A stretch of DNA of 64,000 nt. Origin: Erysipelotrichaceae bacterium. Its GTDB lineage: Bacteria; Bacillota_I; Bacilli_A; Erysipelotrichales; Erysipelotrichaceae. The stretch spans positions 124,001 to 188,000 of the forward strand of contig JAFQZR010000001.1 of assembly GCA_017405785.1 (NCBI GenBank). The letters are read 5' to 3'. Position 1 is the stretch's first letter, and each line of letters begins with the position of its first letter. Below, piece by piece: positions 15,943 to 24,924 of this stretch. The notes under the pieces are model-generated. The model had not been told where the DNA came from. It was given only the letters and a program-made list of their open reading frames with translations, and did no database searches. Both the position numbers and the translations under genes were made by a program.

Positions 15943-17001
15943 ATGTCCATAGAAAAAGAAGTTTTCATGAAGTCCCTGATCAACACGGACCGGCTGATAC
16001 CCTTTGGCTTTACTCAGGAAGAAAACTGCTATTACTACAGTGAACTTTTTCATGACGGCCGTTTCTCAGCCAGAGTAACCGTTGATGAACAAGGTTCACT
16101 GAAAGCTCTGGTCTGGGACATCGACAGTGATGAGGAATATCTGCCTGTCCGCATTGATACTGCTACCGGAGAATTTGTCAGCATAATACGTCAGGAGTTT
16201 ACGGAAATCCTGGAGAAGATCCATACAGAGTGTGCCATACCTCAGTCCTTTCTTTATCCGCAGGCTAATCGCATAAAGGAACTGATAAAACTGAAATACG
16301 ATGAAGAACCTGACTTTCCTTTCAAGAAACTGTCTGATTACGGTGTATTCCGTTATCCGGATAACCAGAAATGGTATGCTCTGATCATGAACATACCATT
16401 CAATAAGATGTTTTCGGGTGACAGTGAGGAAATCATAGAAATCTTGAATGTTAAAATCAGAACACAGGACAGAAATACCCTTCTGAATACACCGGGAATT
16501 TATGACTGTTATCACATGAACCGCAATAGCTGGGTCTCGATCCTTCTGAATGAGTCCTTAAGTGACGAAAGAATCATGGAACTGGTAGATGTCAGCCGTG
16601 ATCTGATCAAGGGAAATGCCACTGTACCAACAGTCAGCAACATCTGGATCGTACCGGCCAATCCGCATTATTATGACATCGACACTGCTTTTCTTAAGAA
16701 AAAAGGTGTCGTCTGGAAGCAGAGCAGCGCCATTAATAAAGGTGACATTGTCTACATGTATGTCGGTGCACCTGTATCCGCTGTCAGATACAAATGCATC
16801 GTTACTGAACCTTATATTCCTTATGAATACTCTGATGAAAATCTCTCCATGAAATACCTCATGAGAATGGATGTTATAAAAGAATATCTACCTGAATACT
16901 GTCCTTTTGCCAAGTTAGGTGAATTCGGTATCAAAGCAGTAAGAGGACCGCGCAGAGTACCGGCAAACCTTGACGAATACCTCAATGCATATGAACGTTA
17001 A
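15943..17001 (+). CDS. MmcQ/YjbR domain fused to an EVE/PUA-like domain
   Basis: I use the ATG at 15943 (352 residues); an earlier in-frame ATG lies inside the transformylase gene. Residues 1-100 are an unassigned beta-rich region. Residues 110-225 match the YjbR/MmcQ fold (FPFKKLSDYGVFRYPDNQKWYALIM and CYHMNRNSWVSILL). Residues 240-350 look like an EVE/PUA-type domain (NIWIVPANPHYYDIDTAF, KGDIVYMYVGAP), which in other proteins binds modified bases. Its role could be nucleic-acid related. The Shine-Dalgarno site is weak (AGAG), so it may depend on translation of the purine gene 11 bases upstream. Confidence 0.68.
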   Translation: MSIEKEVFMKSLINTDRLIPFGFTQEENCYYYSELFHDGRFSARVTVDEQGSLKALVWDIDSDEEYLPVRIDTATGEFVSIIRQEFTEILEKIHTECAIPQSFLYPQANRIKELIKLKYDEEPDFPFKKLSDYGVFRYPDNQKWYALIMNIPFNKMFSGDSEEIIEILNVKIRTQDRNTLLNTPGIYDCYHMNRNSWVSILLNESLSDERIMELVDVSRDLIKGNATVPTVSNIWIVPANPHYYDIDTAFLKKKGVVWKQSSAINKGDIVYMYVGAPVSAVRYKCIVTEPYIPYEYSDENLSMKYLMRMDVIKEYLPEYCPFAKLGEFGIKAVRGPRRVPANLDEYLNAYER

Positions 17002-17023
17002 AAACAGCTCTTCGAGCTGTTTT
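17001..17023. terminator. Bidirectional terminator
   Basis: Perfect 10-base-pair stem AAAACAGCTC / GAGCTGTTTT with a three-base loop. It ends both the purine operon and the convergent small-membrane-protein cluster. Confidence 0.85.
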
Positions 17024-17510
17024 ATTCATTATTCGTGGGTTCAACAGTGACCGTATAACCATTGGCTTTACTGCCGCTTATTTTTATATCATATATCTTC
17101 CCAAAATCTGCTGTCCAGGCTATTTCATTGCATCTTTCCGTGATTTCTTCCGGATAAAAATTAGCAAAAGTCGGATCTGTATACTCAGTTATGATTCTGA
17201 ACCGGAACCAAAGATCCACTTTATCATCATGACAGTTAAGTTCCTGTTTATTCCAGACACTGGTCAGTACCTCATCATGTTTTAACAGCGATTTATCAGC
17301 ATTTGATACACCACCGCCGAAATCATGGCCATTGGCTGTATAATCATAGACCAGCAGACCTATATCTTCTTTCAGATCAAGCTTTATGCGTAAAGCAATC
17401 TCATCTTCCTTGACGATGTACTCGTCCGGGTTAAGCCATTTCCACAGAATAACCATACAGAGCACAGCAGCAATCGCAACAGCAGTAATTACAATTTTCT
17501 TTTTATTCAT
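17022..17510 (-). CDS. Small membrane-anchored protein, unknown
   Basis: A 162-residue protein not recognised as a known family. Residues 6-24 form a hydrophobic helix (IVITAVAIAAVLCMVILWKW) after a lysine-rich start, an uncleaved anchor or signal. The remainder is a predicted extracellular domain with DFGGGVSNADKSLLKHD and a C-terminal strand region. It follows a similar small anchored protein by nine bases and belongs to the XRE-DUF2975 cluster. Both small proteins contain a LLVYD/LIIID strand followed by a glycine-rich turn, so they may be distant paralogues. Confidence 0.65.
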   Translation of the reverse strand: MNKKKIVITAVAIAAVLCMVILWKWLNPDEYIVKEDEIALRIKLDLKEDIGLLVYDYTANGHDFGGGVSNADKSLLKHDEVLTSVWNKQELNCHDDKVDLWFRFRIITEYTDPTFANFYPEEITERCNEIAWTADFGKIYDIKISGSKANGYTVTVEPTNNE

Positions 17511-17519
17511 CTGTTATAC

Positions 17520-17978
17520 TCAGTTGTCCCATTCACACACATACAGCAGCTTTTTATCTGCCTCATACATGGCAAATACAAAGTTTTTGTATTCTGAAAC
17601 ATCTTCGTTTCCACTGTTTTTGTTCTCAAAAAAGTAATAACCTGCTTTTGGTATGTCAACAGCCGGAAAAGTTGAATGAGTTCTAATATCCCACATGACC
17701 ATCGCCATATTATCAGATACCGGCTGATCCTTTAATTTCCCAAAATCAGTCAGTCCTCCCGTTTCACTGAAGTCAATTATGATCAGCCTCAATCCGTCTC
17801 CGTCAAGACCGCCGTGACTGTCATCATATGAAATGAGCTTCCCAGAATTAAGATCGATATCAAGCTTTTCTGAATACTTCTTGATGTAGTATTTCCGGGG
17901 ATCTCTTGGCCAAAGCCCAACAAGACCAATGATAATCCCTGTTACAATTAACAATACCAGGATTTTCCACTTTTTCAA
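17520..17978 (-). CDS. Small membrane-anchored protein, unknown
   Basis: A 152-residue protein of unknown function. MKKWKILVLLIVTGIIIGLVG is a basic start plus one transmembrane helix (about residues 5-22). The outside part contains ISYDDSHGGLDGDGLRLIIIDF and a C-terminal FAMYEADKKLLYVCEWDN. Its ATG overlaps the stop of the XRE regulator by four bases (ATGA). Its neighbours suggest a role in an envelope- or stress-linked unit controlled by that regulator. No enzymatic motif is visible. Confidence 0.65.
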   Translation of the reverse strand: MKKWKILVLLIVTGIIIGLVGLWPRDPRKYYIKKYSEKLDIDLNSGKLISYDDSHGGLDGDGLRLIIIDFSETGGLTDFGKLKDQPVSDNMAMVMWDIRTHSTFPAVDIPKAGYYFFENKNSGNEDVSEYKNFVFAMYEADKKLLYVCEWDN

Positions 17979-18205
17979 AAATTCTGTTCCTCCTTTGCTG
18001 GTCTGTATTCAAGCAGATCTCCCGGCTGACATTCCAGCACTTCACACAGTCTGGCCAAAGTGCTGACTTTGACTGCTTTGGCCTTTCCTGTCTTAAGAAT
18101 GGACATGTTGGTTATGGTGATGCCCACCTTTTCTGACAGTTCTGTAAGACTCATCTTTCTTTTGGCCAGCATGACATCAATGTTGAAAATGATCTCTCCA
18201 TCCAT
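17975..18205 (-). CDS. XRE-family helix-turn-helix regulator (YozG-like)
   Basis: A 76-residue DNA-binding protein made of a single Cro/CI-type helix-turn-helix: MSLTELSEKVGITITNMSIL and KVSTLARLCEVLECQPGDLL. The small YozG-like branch commonly lies next to DUF2975 membrane proteins, as it does here (10 bases after the DUF2975 gene). It probably controls its own operon. It overlaps the following gene by four bases. Confidence 0.85.
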   Translation of the reverse strand: MDGEIIFNIDVMLAKRKMSLTELSEKVGITITNMSILKTGKAKAVKVSTLARLCEVLECQPGDLLEYRPAKEEQNF

Positions 18206-18215
18206 ATGCCATACC

Positions 18216-18695
18216 TCAGATCGTCAGATCGCTTTCCTGCTGCAGATCTGCAGCCTTTTTAACCAGGTGGGAAAGCGTTGCTGCTGCTATTGTTACTGCT
18301 ATACCAATGAATACTATTACTAATGACCGCAGTATTACCCCTGCGTGATTCATATTCATAAACATTAAGACTATGTTACCAATAAAGAGAAACCGTGAAT
18401 CACTTCCGGCTAACAGGGAGATCCACTTGAAATAGTCTGCATTCTGTAGGCAGAACGACTGATCCTTTCCAATGTTGTCCACTATCTTCCAGCAGAAATA
18501 AACTATGATAAAACATGGTATCGCAAACAGCCAGCTGAATATCAGCCACGGCCAGTATCTGTTGGCGAATTCCGGCCATTCTTCTACAGTTGATTTACCG
18601 ATGGCAGGTACAATCATAAAGAAGACAATCAGTCCGCATATCGTTACTCCGATTAATATGACTTTAAGCCATTTGGCAAGTGTTTTCTGTTCCAT
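18216..18695 (-). CDS. DUF2975-family membrane protein
   Basis: A 159-residue polytopic membrane protein with four hydrophobic segments (about residues 12-31, 50-69, 92-113 and 119-140). The order of helices, the DNIGKDQSFCLQNADYFKWIS loop between helices two and three, and the adjacent XRE regulator fit the DUF2975 family. Function is not established for the family; it is often found in pairs with a small XRE protein that controls it. An AGAGGTG site precedes the ATG, so this is the first gene of a four-gene unit. Confidence 0.8.
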   Translation of the reverse strand: MEQKTLAKWLKVILIGVTICGLIVFFMIVPAIGKSTVEEWPEFANRYWPWLIFSWLFAIPCFIIVYFCWKIVDNIGKDQSFCLQNADYFKWISLLAGSDSRFLFIGNIVLMFMNMNHAGVILRSLVIVFIGIAVTIAAATLSHLVKKAADLQQESDLTI

Positions 18696-18787
18696 AAGAT
18701 AATCACCTCTTTTACCAACAGTATATTCTTGTGATTTTTGATTTTCAACTATTTTTTATCGAATTGCGATAAATTATCCATAATTCG

Positions 18788-18812
18788 CAAAAAAAGAGGG
18801 CTTTCGCCCTCT
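18788..18812 (-). terminator. Terminator after the aldo/keto reductase gene
   Basis: Stem AGAGGGC / GCCCTCT with a GAAA loop and a run of seven T on the minus strand. Confidence 0.9.
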
Positions 18813-18838
18813 GTTATTTATCCTTATAATCCGTTCTG

Positions 18839-20026
18839 TTATTTCATGTTAAGGTCGCGTTTGATAGCTTCATGTCTTCCCTTGACATCTCTGGACCAGT
18901 TAGGACCCCGGGCATACAGATCCGCCAGTTCTGCCAGGGCTGCCGGGACATCAATTCCCTGCGGGCAGGCATGAGCACACTGACCGCATCCGATGCACAT
19001 TGAAGGCTTCTTGTCTTCATCAAGTGCATCCATTCTCATGCCGGCAGACATGGATGCTGCATATTTATAATCGTTGTAGCATTCCAGCAGATAAGGAATG
19101 TTCAGACCCATTGGACAGCCTTCACAGCAGTATCTGCATCCGGTGCAAGGTACACCCTTTTTCAACCCCTCAGCGATCTGCATCAGAGTATCAACTTCGT
19201 TTTCATTCAGTCCATCATAGTGGTCAAATGTATTCAGGTTATCCTCAACCTGACTTACTTCATTCATGCCCGAAAGAATGACCTTGACATTATCCAGTCC
19301 CTGCAGATAACGGAAAGCAAATGAAGCATCTGTAGCACTCGGTCTTAACCGCTGTAGTTTCTCATGGTTTTCATCACTTAAAACTGCCAGCTTGCCGCCG
19401 CGGCAAGGCTCCATGATCCAGACACCCAAACCGTGCTTGGTGATAATGTCGTATTTTTCCTTAGCCTTCTGTAAGGTCCAGTCCAGGTAGTTGCACTGGA
19501 TCTGTACAAATTCAAACATGCCTTCATACTGTGTCAGAAGACGTTCCAGCAGTTCGGGACCGCCATGGAATGAGAAACCCAGATGTCTGATCTTCCCTTC
19601 TTCCTTCATCTTCAGAACATCAGGAATGATATGGTATTCTTCACTTTCATAGATCTTAATCGACCATTCCGTAATGTTATGAAGCAGATAGAAATCAAAG
19701 TAATCAGTCTGACATCTCTGCAGTGAAATGTTGAACAGAGCGATGTTGTCAACCGGTCCCGGCAGTGAATGTCCCGGGAACTTGTCTGCCAGGTAATAGC
19801 TGTCACGCGGATATCGTCCTAAGGCCTTGGCAACGGCACCTTCGGATTTACCGTTTAAATACGGATAGGCTGTGTCAAAGTAATTGACGCCTTTTTCAAT
19901 TGCCAGATCAAACATGGCATTGACTTTTTCCTGATCTACTTCCCCTGTTTCAGGATCAGTTCTGAAACGCATGCATCCAAAACCCAGTCTGGACAGTTTA
20001 AGCCCGTGAAAGTCGCTGTATATCAT
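18839..20026 (-). CDS. Aldo/keto reductase with C-terminal 4Fe-4S clusters
   Basis: Start chosen at 20026 (395 residues), because AAGGAGA is well placed for it; an ATG eight codons upstream precedes that site. Residues 1-270 form the aldo/keto reductase barrel (LGFGCMRFR, NYFDTAYPYLNGKSE with the catalytic Asp and Tyr, FSFHGG). The C-terminal part holds a ferredoxin-like domain with CTGCRYCCEGCPMGLNIP and CIGCGQCAHACPQGID, each with four cysteines. This type is common in anaerobes and is thought to link NAD(P)H and iron-sulfur electron transfer. It is monocistronic. The substrate is unknown. Confidence 0.88.
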   Translation of the reverse strand: MIYSDFHGLKLSRLGFGCMRFRTDPETGEVDQEKVNAMFDLAIEKGVNYFDTAYPYLNGKSEGAVAKALGRYPRDSYYLADKFPGHSLPGPVDNIALFNISLQRCQTDYFDFYLLHNITEWSIKIYESEEYHIIPDVLKMKEEGKIRHLGFSFHGGPELLERLLTQYEGMFEFVQIQCNYLDWTLQKAKEKYDIITKHGLGVWIMEPCRGGKLAVLSDENHEKLQRLRPSATDASFAFRYLQGLDNVKVILSGMNEVSQVEDNLNTFDHYDGLNENEVDTLMQIAEGLKKGVPCTGCRYCCEGCPMGLNIPYLLECYNDYKYAASMSAGMRMDALDEDKKPSMCIGCGQCAHACPQGIDVPAALAELADLYARGPNWSRDVKGRHEAIKRDLNMK

Positions 20027-20214
20027 ATTGGTATGTCTCCTTTTCTTCATTATATATTGTCAAAAACCGGCGTGCAAACGAACTGAAAAACAACATATTT
20101 ACCTGTTTTCAGAAAATTTCTTTCTGTGCGCAGATATTTTTTCTTTTCTCTCTATTTACAAAAAACACATATTGTCAAATAATGATTTACTAAGCATTTG
20201 GGGGAAGGTGTATC

Positions 20215-20754
20215 ATGCAGTCAGGCAGTAAGAAAGCATACAGTAATCTGAATGACATCAGAAACTTCAATTTCAGCCGTCCTTCCAGGTATTTCAAGGA
20301 TGCCAGACGGTTTTTCATGCCGTTTCAGCAGGGTGTAGCCAGCAGTGAGAACTTCTTTGAGAACACAATCGTCCTGTTTACCGAAACGGACAAACCGAAC
20401 AGGGATCCGGACTACGCTTCCCCTTCCGGCAGTGTCTACTGGTATACGGATGAGGGTGTCATCAGAGGCGCTGATCACTGGGGCAACGGTGTAGACACCT
20501 GCGACTGGGCACTGAAGCTTAATAACGGAAAAACCATTTACGGTGTCAACAGCTGGGATGTCAAATGTATTAAAGAATACAAATACGGCTTTGCCAGATG
20601 GGATGACTTCGTTTTGAAGACCAGAACCATTGAAATAGACAGCAAGCCTGTAGATATAACCTTCAACAATTCCAAAGGACACGACACCATTGTCCATAAC
20701 GGCAAGAAATATCACCGTGTGATCGTCGAATCCTGGGAACCGGAAGAAGCATAG
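20215..20754 (+). CDS. Conserved-looking cytoplasmic protein, unknown
   Basis: A 179-residue protein that I do not recognise. It has no signal peptide or membrane helix. It is rich in aromatic residues and Asp/Gly, with VYWYTDEGVIRGADHWGNGV and GVNSWDVKCIKEYKYGFARW as the most distinctive blocks, which suggest a compact beta-rich fold. A strong GGGGGAAGG site precedes the ATG. It is monocistronic between the aldo/keto reductase (divergent) and the pyrophosphatase (convergent). No function can be assigned. Confidence 0.7.
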   Translation: MQSGSKKAYSNLNDIRNFNFSRPSRYFKDARRFFMPFQQGVASSENFFENTIVLFTETDKPNRDPDYASPSGSVYWYTDEGVIRGADHWGNGVDTCDWALKLNNGKTIYGVNSWDVKCIKEYKYGFARWDDFVLKTRTIEIDSKPVDITFNNSKGHDTIVHNGKKYHRVIVESWEPEEA

Positions 20755-20755
20755 T

Positions 20756-20780
20756 AAAAGATGGGATCAACCCATCTTTT
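20756..20780. terminator. Bidirectional terminator
   Basis: Perfect 10-base-pair stem AAAAGATGGG / CCCATCTTTT with loop ATCAA, with a T run on the plus strand. Confidence 0.88.
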
Positions 20781-20787
20781 TTCTTTA

Positions 20788-22878
20788 TTAATGCAGAATC
20801 GACATTGTCAGGAACAATGTTGACAATAAGGAAGCAACCAGGGAGATAACCGTGATCTGAGTATTGATGCTCGGACCGGCTGTATCCTTGAACGGGTCAC
20901 CTACCGTGTCTCCGACAACGGCAGCCTTATGAGCTTCAGAGCCCTTACCGCCTTCATTGCCTGCTTCAACATACTTCTTTGCGTTGTCCCATAAGCCGCC
21001 GGCATTGGACATGAACAGTGACAGTAACAGACCTGACAGAATGTTACCTACCAGGAAGCCGCCGATGGCGTAGACACCGCCGATGAAACCGACAGCGATT
21101 GTTGACATGATGGCTACCAGACCAGCAGGGATCAGTTCTCTGATGGCACCGGAAGTTGCAATGTCAATGCACTTGTTATATTCAGGGTCAACCTTGCCTT
21201 CCTTAAGACCGTCTATGGTATTGAACTGGCGGTGGATCTCCTCGACCATTCTCTGAGCGTTACGGTCAACTCCCAGCATCAGCATGGCTGAGAAGACAGC
21301 CGGAATAGCCGCACCTACCAGCATGCCGAAGAATACCAGCGGATCCATGACGTCAAAGCCCTTGACCAGTTCCATTCCCAGTTCCAGAGCAGCGTCGTTT
21401 ACTTCTGACATGAATGTGCCTAACAGAGCGATAACAGTCAGACCAGCTGCGGAAATTGAGAAGCCCTTTGTGATGGCTTTTACCGTATTGCCGGCAGAGT
21501 CGAGTTCGTCGGTGATCTCCAGAACTTCATCACCCAAACCGCCCATTTCAGCCAGACCTCTGGCATTGTCAACGATTGGACCGTAGGCGTCATTGGAGAC
21601 TATCATGCCGACGATTGACAGCATGCCGACTGCCGCAATGGAAATACCGAATAAAGCATATTCACTGGAGAATGCCGGATCGATGGATTCGCACAGTTTA
21701 TAGGAAATCATAGTTGAGATTCCGGTACCGATCATAGCTGGTAAACTGGACATGAAGCCGTATGAAATACCGGAAAGAATGGTGAATGCCGGACCGGAAG
21801 CCGAGGCATGAGCCACTAAGTGTACCGGTTTCTTGGTATCGTCAGTAAAGTAGTCAGTGGTAAAGCCGATAACAACGCCGACCAGCAAACCTAAGATGCA
21901 GGCAGCCCAGACTTTCCAGGAAAATCCGAACACTGCCGTGGCAATGGCCGTTAATACGGCATAGATACCGGTTGTAACATATGTACTGGAATTCAAAGCG
22001 CTTGTCGGGTTGCCGTTTTTACCGATCTTGGCAGTCATGACACCCAGGACAGAAGCTAACAGACCTAAAGCTGCATAGCAGAATACCGTAATGACATTAT
22101 TGTGATGGCCTGAAACCAGGTCGAGCTTCCGGGCAATTACCAGAGCAGCTGCCAGGGAAGCAACGTTGGAGTCAAACAGGTCAGCACCCATGCCGGCAAC
22201 ATCACCGACGTTGTCACCGACGTTATCAGCGATAACTGCCGGGTTACGAGGGTCGTCTTCCGGAATGCCTAACTCAACCTTGCCGGTCAAGTCTGCCGCA
22301 ATGTCAGCAGTCTTGGTAAAGATACCGCCGCCGACCTTGGCAAACAGAGCCAGGGAACTGGCACCGAAGCTGAAGCACAGAACAGCCTGAGTATCACCTG
22401 TTACCAGGTAAACCAGCGAAACACCGAGAACACAGGCACCGACAACAGCCATGCCCATGACTGCGCCGCCTCTGAATCCGACCATGAATGACGGTTTCAG
22501 ACCCTTCTGAGCAGCTTCTGCACTTCTGCCGTTAGCCAGAGTAGCTACTTCAATGCCGATCTTGCCGCTTAAAGCTGACAGAACCGTACCGCACAGGTAG
22601 GAAATTGCATTGATGAGGTTCTTTGAGAATGAACCTTTCCATACCGGTGATGGTAAAAACAGCAGAATGATGACAGCGACACCGCCCGCAAAGGCCAGCA
22701 GTATCTGGTCCTGTCTCTTCAAGAATGCTCTGGCACCCTGCTGAATCAGACCGGAAACCTTAGTAATCACAGCATTTTCCTGAGGCTGTTTCTTGACCCA
22801 GACAAACAGCCAGGCAGCATATCCGAAAGCCACAAAACTTACCAGAATGCTTAACAATAACATTACCGATAGAGTCAT
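20788..22878 (-). CDS. hppA: Proton-pumping membrane pyrophosphatase, K+-independent type
   Basis: A 696-residue integral membrane pump of about 16 helices that couples pyrophosphate hydrolysis to ion export. I use the ATG at 22878, which has GGAGGG seven bases upstream; a TTG five codons earlier includes that site and is unlikely. The active-site blocks DDPRNPAVIADNVGDNVGD, MGADLFDSNVA and the C-terminal GDTVGDPFKDTAGPS are intact. The segment GNTVKAITKGF carries Lys and Thr at the two positions known to make the enzyme K+-independent (Ala and Gly/Ala in the K+-dependent class). It is monocistronic with its own promoter. Confidence 0.95.
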   Translation of the reverse strand: MTLSVMLLLSILVSFVAFGYAAWLFVWVKKQPQENAVITKVSGLIQQGARAFLKRQDQILLAFAGGVAVIILLFLPSPVWKGSFSKNLINAISYLCGTVLSALSGKIGIEVATLANGRSAEAAQKGLKPSFMVGFRGGAVMGMAVVGACVLGVSLVYLVTGDTQAVLCFSFGASSLALFAKVGGGIFTKTADIAADLTGKVELGIPEDDPRNPAVIADNVGDNVGDVAGMGADLFDSNVASLAAALVIARKLDLVSGHHNNVITVFCYAALGLLASVLGVMTAKIGKNGNPTSALNSSTYVTTGIYAVLTAIATAVFGFSWKVWAACILGLLVGVVIGFTTDYFTDDTKKPVHLVAHASASGPAFTILSGISYGFMSSLPAMIGTGISTMISYKLCESIDPAFSSEYALFGISIAAVGMLSIVGMIVSNDAYGPIVDNARGLAEMGGLGDEVLEITDELDSAGNTVKAITKGFSISAAGLTVIALLGTFMSEVNDAALELGMELVKGFDVMDPLVFFGMLVGAAIPAVFSAMLMLGVDRNAQRMVEEIHRQFNTIDGLKEGKVDPEYNKCIDIATSGAIRELIPAGLVAIMSTIAVGFIGGVYAIGGFLVGNILSGLLLSLFMSNAGGLWDNAKKYVEAGNEGGKGSEAHKAAVVGDTVGDPFKDTAGPSINTQITVISLVASLLSTLFLTMSILH

Positions 22879-22913
22879 ATAATATCCCTCCAAAACAAAA
22901 ACACTTTGGTACC

Positions 22914-22942
22914 ATTGTATAACTTTGACCCTTCATTGACAA
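22914..22942 (-). promoter_or_regulatory. hppA promoter
   Basis: On the minus strand TTGTCA (22942-22937) and TACAAT (22919-22914) are separated by 17 bases, about 36 bases before the ATG. Confidence 0.6.
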
Positions 22943-23030
22943 TTTATATGACAGATAAATGTATTTTTTTGATACTCCTTCTTACTTTTGAATGATATAT
23001 TAGAACTGAAATATGACAAGGAGAACAGTT

Positions 23031-23858
23031 ATGCTGACAGGAAACATCTATACTGCTGAAAAGATCACCGACATCATCACCAGAATAAGGATGCCGGGCA
23101 ATGTCTTTGCCTATATTGCCGAAGGAAGTGAAAGAGCTGCTGTAATCGACACGGGATTTGGACTTGGACCTTTCCGTGAATACGTGGAAGAAAAACTGCA
23201 GGGCAAACCTTATGATCTCATTCTGACTCACGGGCATTTGGACCATGCCGGAGGTGCTGCTCAGTTTGATCAGGTTTATATGAATCTGCGGGATCTGGAA
23301 GTAGCCCGAGCTCATACCGAAAAGAAACTGAGAGCCGGCTTCATGAAAGGCAGCGGACTGGAGTTTGAAGACAGCGATCTGGCTGATGAGAAAGCTGAAG
23401 GCTATACCCCTCTGCAATACGGTCAGAAGTTTGATCTGGGGAATGAAGTTCTTGAGATCGTTAACTTGGGCGGTCATACTCCCGGCAGTGTCGGCATTCT
23501 GTTCACGGAAGAAAGAATCCTTCTGGCCGGTGATGCCTGCTGTTCCTTTACGCTGTTATTTGGCGGCAAGGAATCTCTGAGTGTCCGCGAATACCGCAAT
23601 AACCTCATTGAGACATGGGAAAAGTATCATGACAGATTTGACACCATGATCTATTCTCACCCTCATAACTACGGCGGTCCGGAAGTTATGACTCAGATGA
23701 TCGAACTGTGCAATGAGATCCTTGAAGGCAGGGATGACCGCATTGAAAAACCCGGCATGTTCGGCCAGCATTCCTACATTGCCAAGGCAACAGATCAGTT
23801 CGGACGACGTCCGGACGGCAAGATTGCCAACCTGCAGTACGCCGCTGATACAGTATAA
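23031..23858 (+). CDS. Metallo-beta-lactamase-fold hydrolase
   Basis: A 275-residue MBL-fold enzyme. The ATG at 23031 is preferred because AAGGAGA precedes it at the right distance; an ATG six codons earlier comes before that site. The zinc-binding motif THGHLDHAGG (HxHxDH), a further His in LGGHTPGSVG, Asp in LAGDACC and His in IYSHPHNYGG are all present, so it should bind two metals. Such enzymes cleave esters, thioesters or phosphodiesters. It has no signal peptide. The substrate cannot be inferred. Confidence 0.85.
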   Translation: MLTGNIYTAEKITDIITRIRMPGNVFAYIAEGSERAAVIDTGFGLGPFREYVEEKLQGKPYDLILTHGHLDHAGGAAQFDQVYMNLRDLEVARAHTEKKLRAGFMKGSGLEFEDSDLADEKAEGYTPLQYGQKFDLGNEVLEIVNLGGHTPGSVGILFTEERILLAGDACCSFTLLFGGKESLSVREYRNNLIETWEKYHDRFDTMIYSHPHNYGGPEVMTQMIELCNEILEGRDDRIEKPGMFGQHSYIAKATDQFGRRPDGKIANLQYAADTV

Positions 23859-23867
23859 AAAAGAAAG

Positions 23868-24830
23868 CTATTCCCAGCTTTCCAGTATTTCTTCCGTTAT
23901 CTTAATGTAGCGAATCGACTTCTCCGGAGTTACCACCGGGGAAGTTTTCTTTCCGGCCAGAATGCAGTCACTGTAGTGCTGCAGTTCATAGCACATTTCA
24001 TAATCTACAGGATGTGATATGGTCTTTACCAGTTCACCATTCTGGTAGACATACCGCTTACGGGCTTTCCAGTAATCAGGTATGACTATTCTGGCCTTTT
24101 CCAGGTAGATGACCAGACCGTTGTCAAAAAGGATATCTGTGGAAACATTGCTGCTGGCGATCACATTATCCTGCAGCAGCAGTGTTACACTCATCTGGTC
24201 TTCAACATCGTAGCTGCCAAAAGCCGGTAAACCAACATATTTCTCGATTCTGCCGCAAAACAGTTCACATACTGACAGAAAATAGGCCTCATTGCCTCTG
24301 AGTACTCCCCCACCGTGTTTTTTCTGTTTATGCCAGCCTCCGGCATAGCGGCTCTCGACATAGGACTGATGGAATTCCAGAAAACGGATCCTGCCGTATT
24401 CACCCGAATCAACGATCTGTTTCACTTCCAATATGGTCGGCAGAAACAGTACCTTTATGGCTTCACAGATGAACAGGCCCTTTTCTTCAGCTACTCTGAA
24501 CAATTCTTCCCGCTGTCGGGAAGTCATGGTCATCGGTTTCTCCACTATCACATGTTTACTGTGTTCCAGGGCCTTCAGGGCACACGGATAATGCAGAGAA
24601 TTCACTGTCGGCACATATACGGCATCAATGTCAGGATCTTCATACAGTTCGTCATAACTGCCGTAGGCTTTTTCCAGACCATTTTTCAGTGCAAATTCCC
24701 TGGCTTTGGCCAGATCACGCGATGCCACGGCTGTAAAAACACTGTTATCAGTATTCAAAGATGCCCTGATGAAACGCGGAGCAATGCCGGCTGTTGAAAT
24801 GATTCCGTATCTGACTTTTCTGTTTTCCAT
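23868..24830 (-). CDS. Gfo/Idh/MocA-family oxidoreductase
   Basis: A 320-residue NAD(P)-dependent oxidoreductase. The N-terminal Rossmann fold starts with VRYGIISTAGIAPRFI, followed by AVASRDLAKAREFA and the catalytic-site motif VIVEKPMTM with the conserved Glu-Lys-Pro near residues 96-98. The C-terminal half is the typical alpha/beta substrate domain (HGGGVLRGNEAYFLSVCELF). Members oxidise or reduce sugars, cyclitols or dihydrodiols. A GGGGAAA stretch precedes the ATG. Its stop is ten bases from the convergent MBL gene. Substrate unknown. Confidence 0.87.
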   Translation of the reverse strand: MENRKVRYGIISTAGIAPRFIRASLNTDNSVFTAVASRDLAKAREFALKNGLEKAYGSYDELYEDPDIDAVYVPTVNSLHYPCALKALEHSKHVIVEKPMTMTSRQREELFRVAEEKGLFICEAIKVLFLPTILEVKQIVDSGEYGRIRFLEFHQSYVESRYAGGWHKQKKHGGGVLRGNEAYFLSVCELFCGRIEKYVGLPAFGSYDVEDQMSVTLLLQDNVIASSNVSTDILFDNGLVIYLEKARIVIPDYWKARKRYVYQNGELVKTISHPVDYEMCYELQHYSDCILAGKKTSPVVTPEKSIRYIKITEEILESWE

Positions 24831-24924
24831 ATGTATTTCCCCATATAAAGTATACCATCAATAAATGATAACTCCTCAAATGACACTCATCATATTATAA
24901 TGTTACTGTCAGGAGGTTTCTTTC

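Noticed and set aside
22944-23477. Minus-strand frame of 177 codons opposite the MBL hydrolase
   Set aside because: It is antisense to a gene with intact metal motifs and lies across the hppA promoter.
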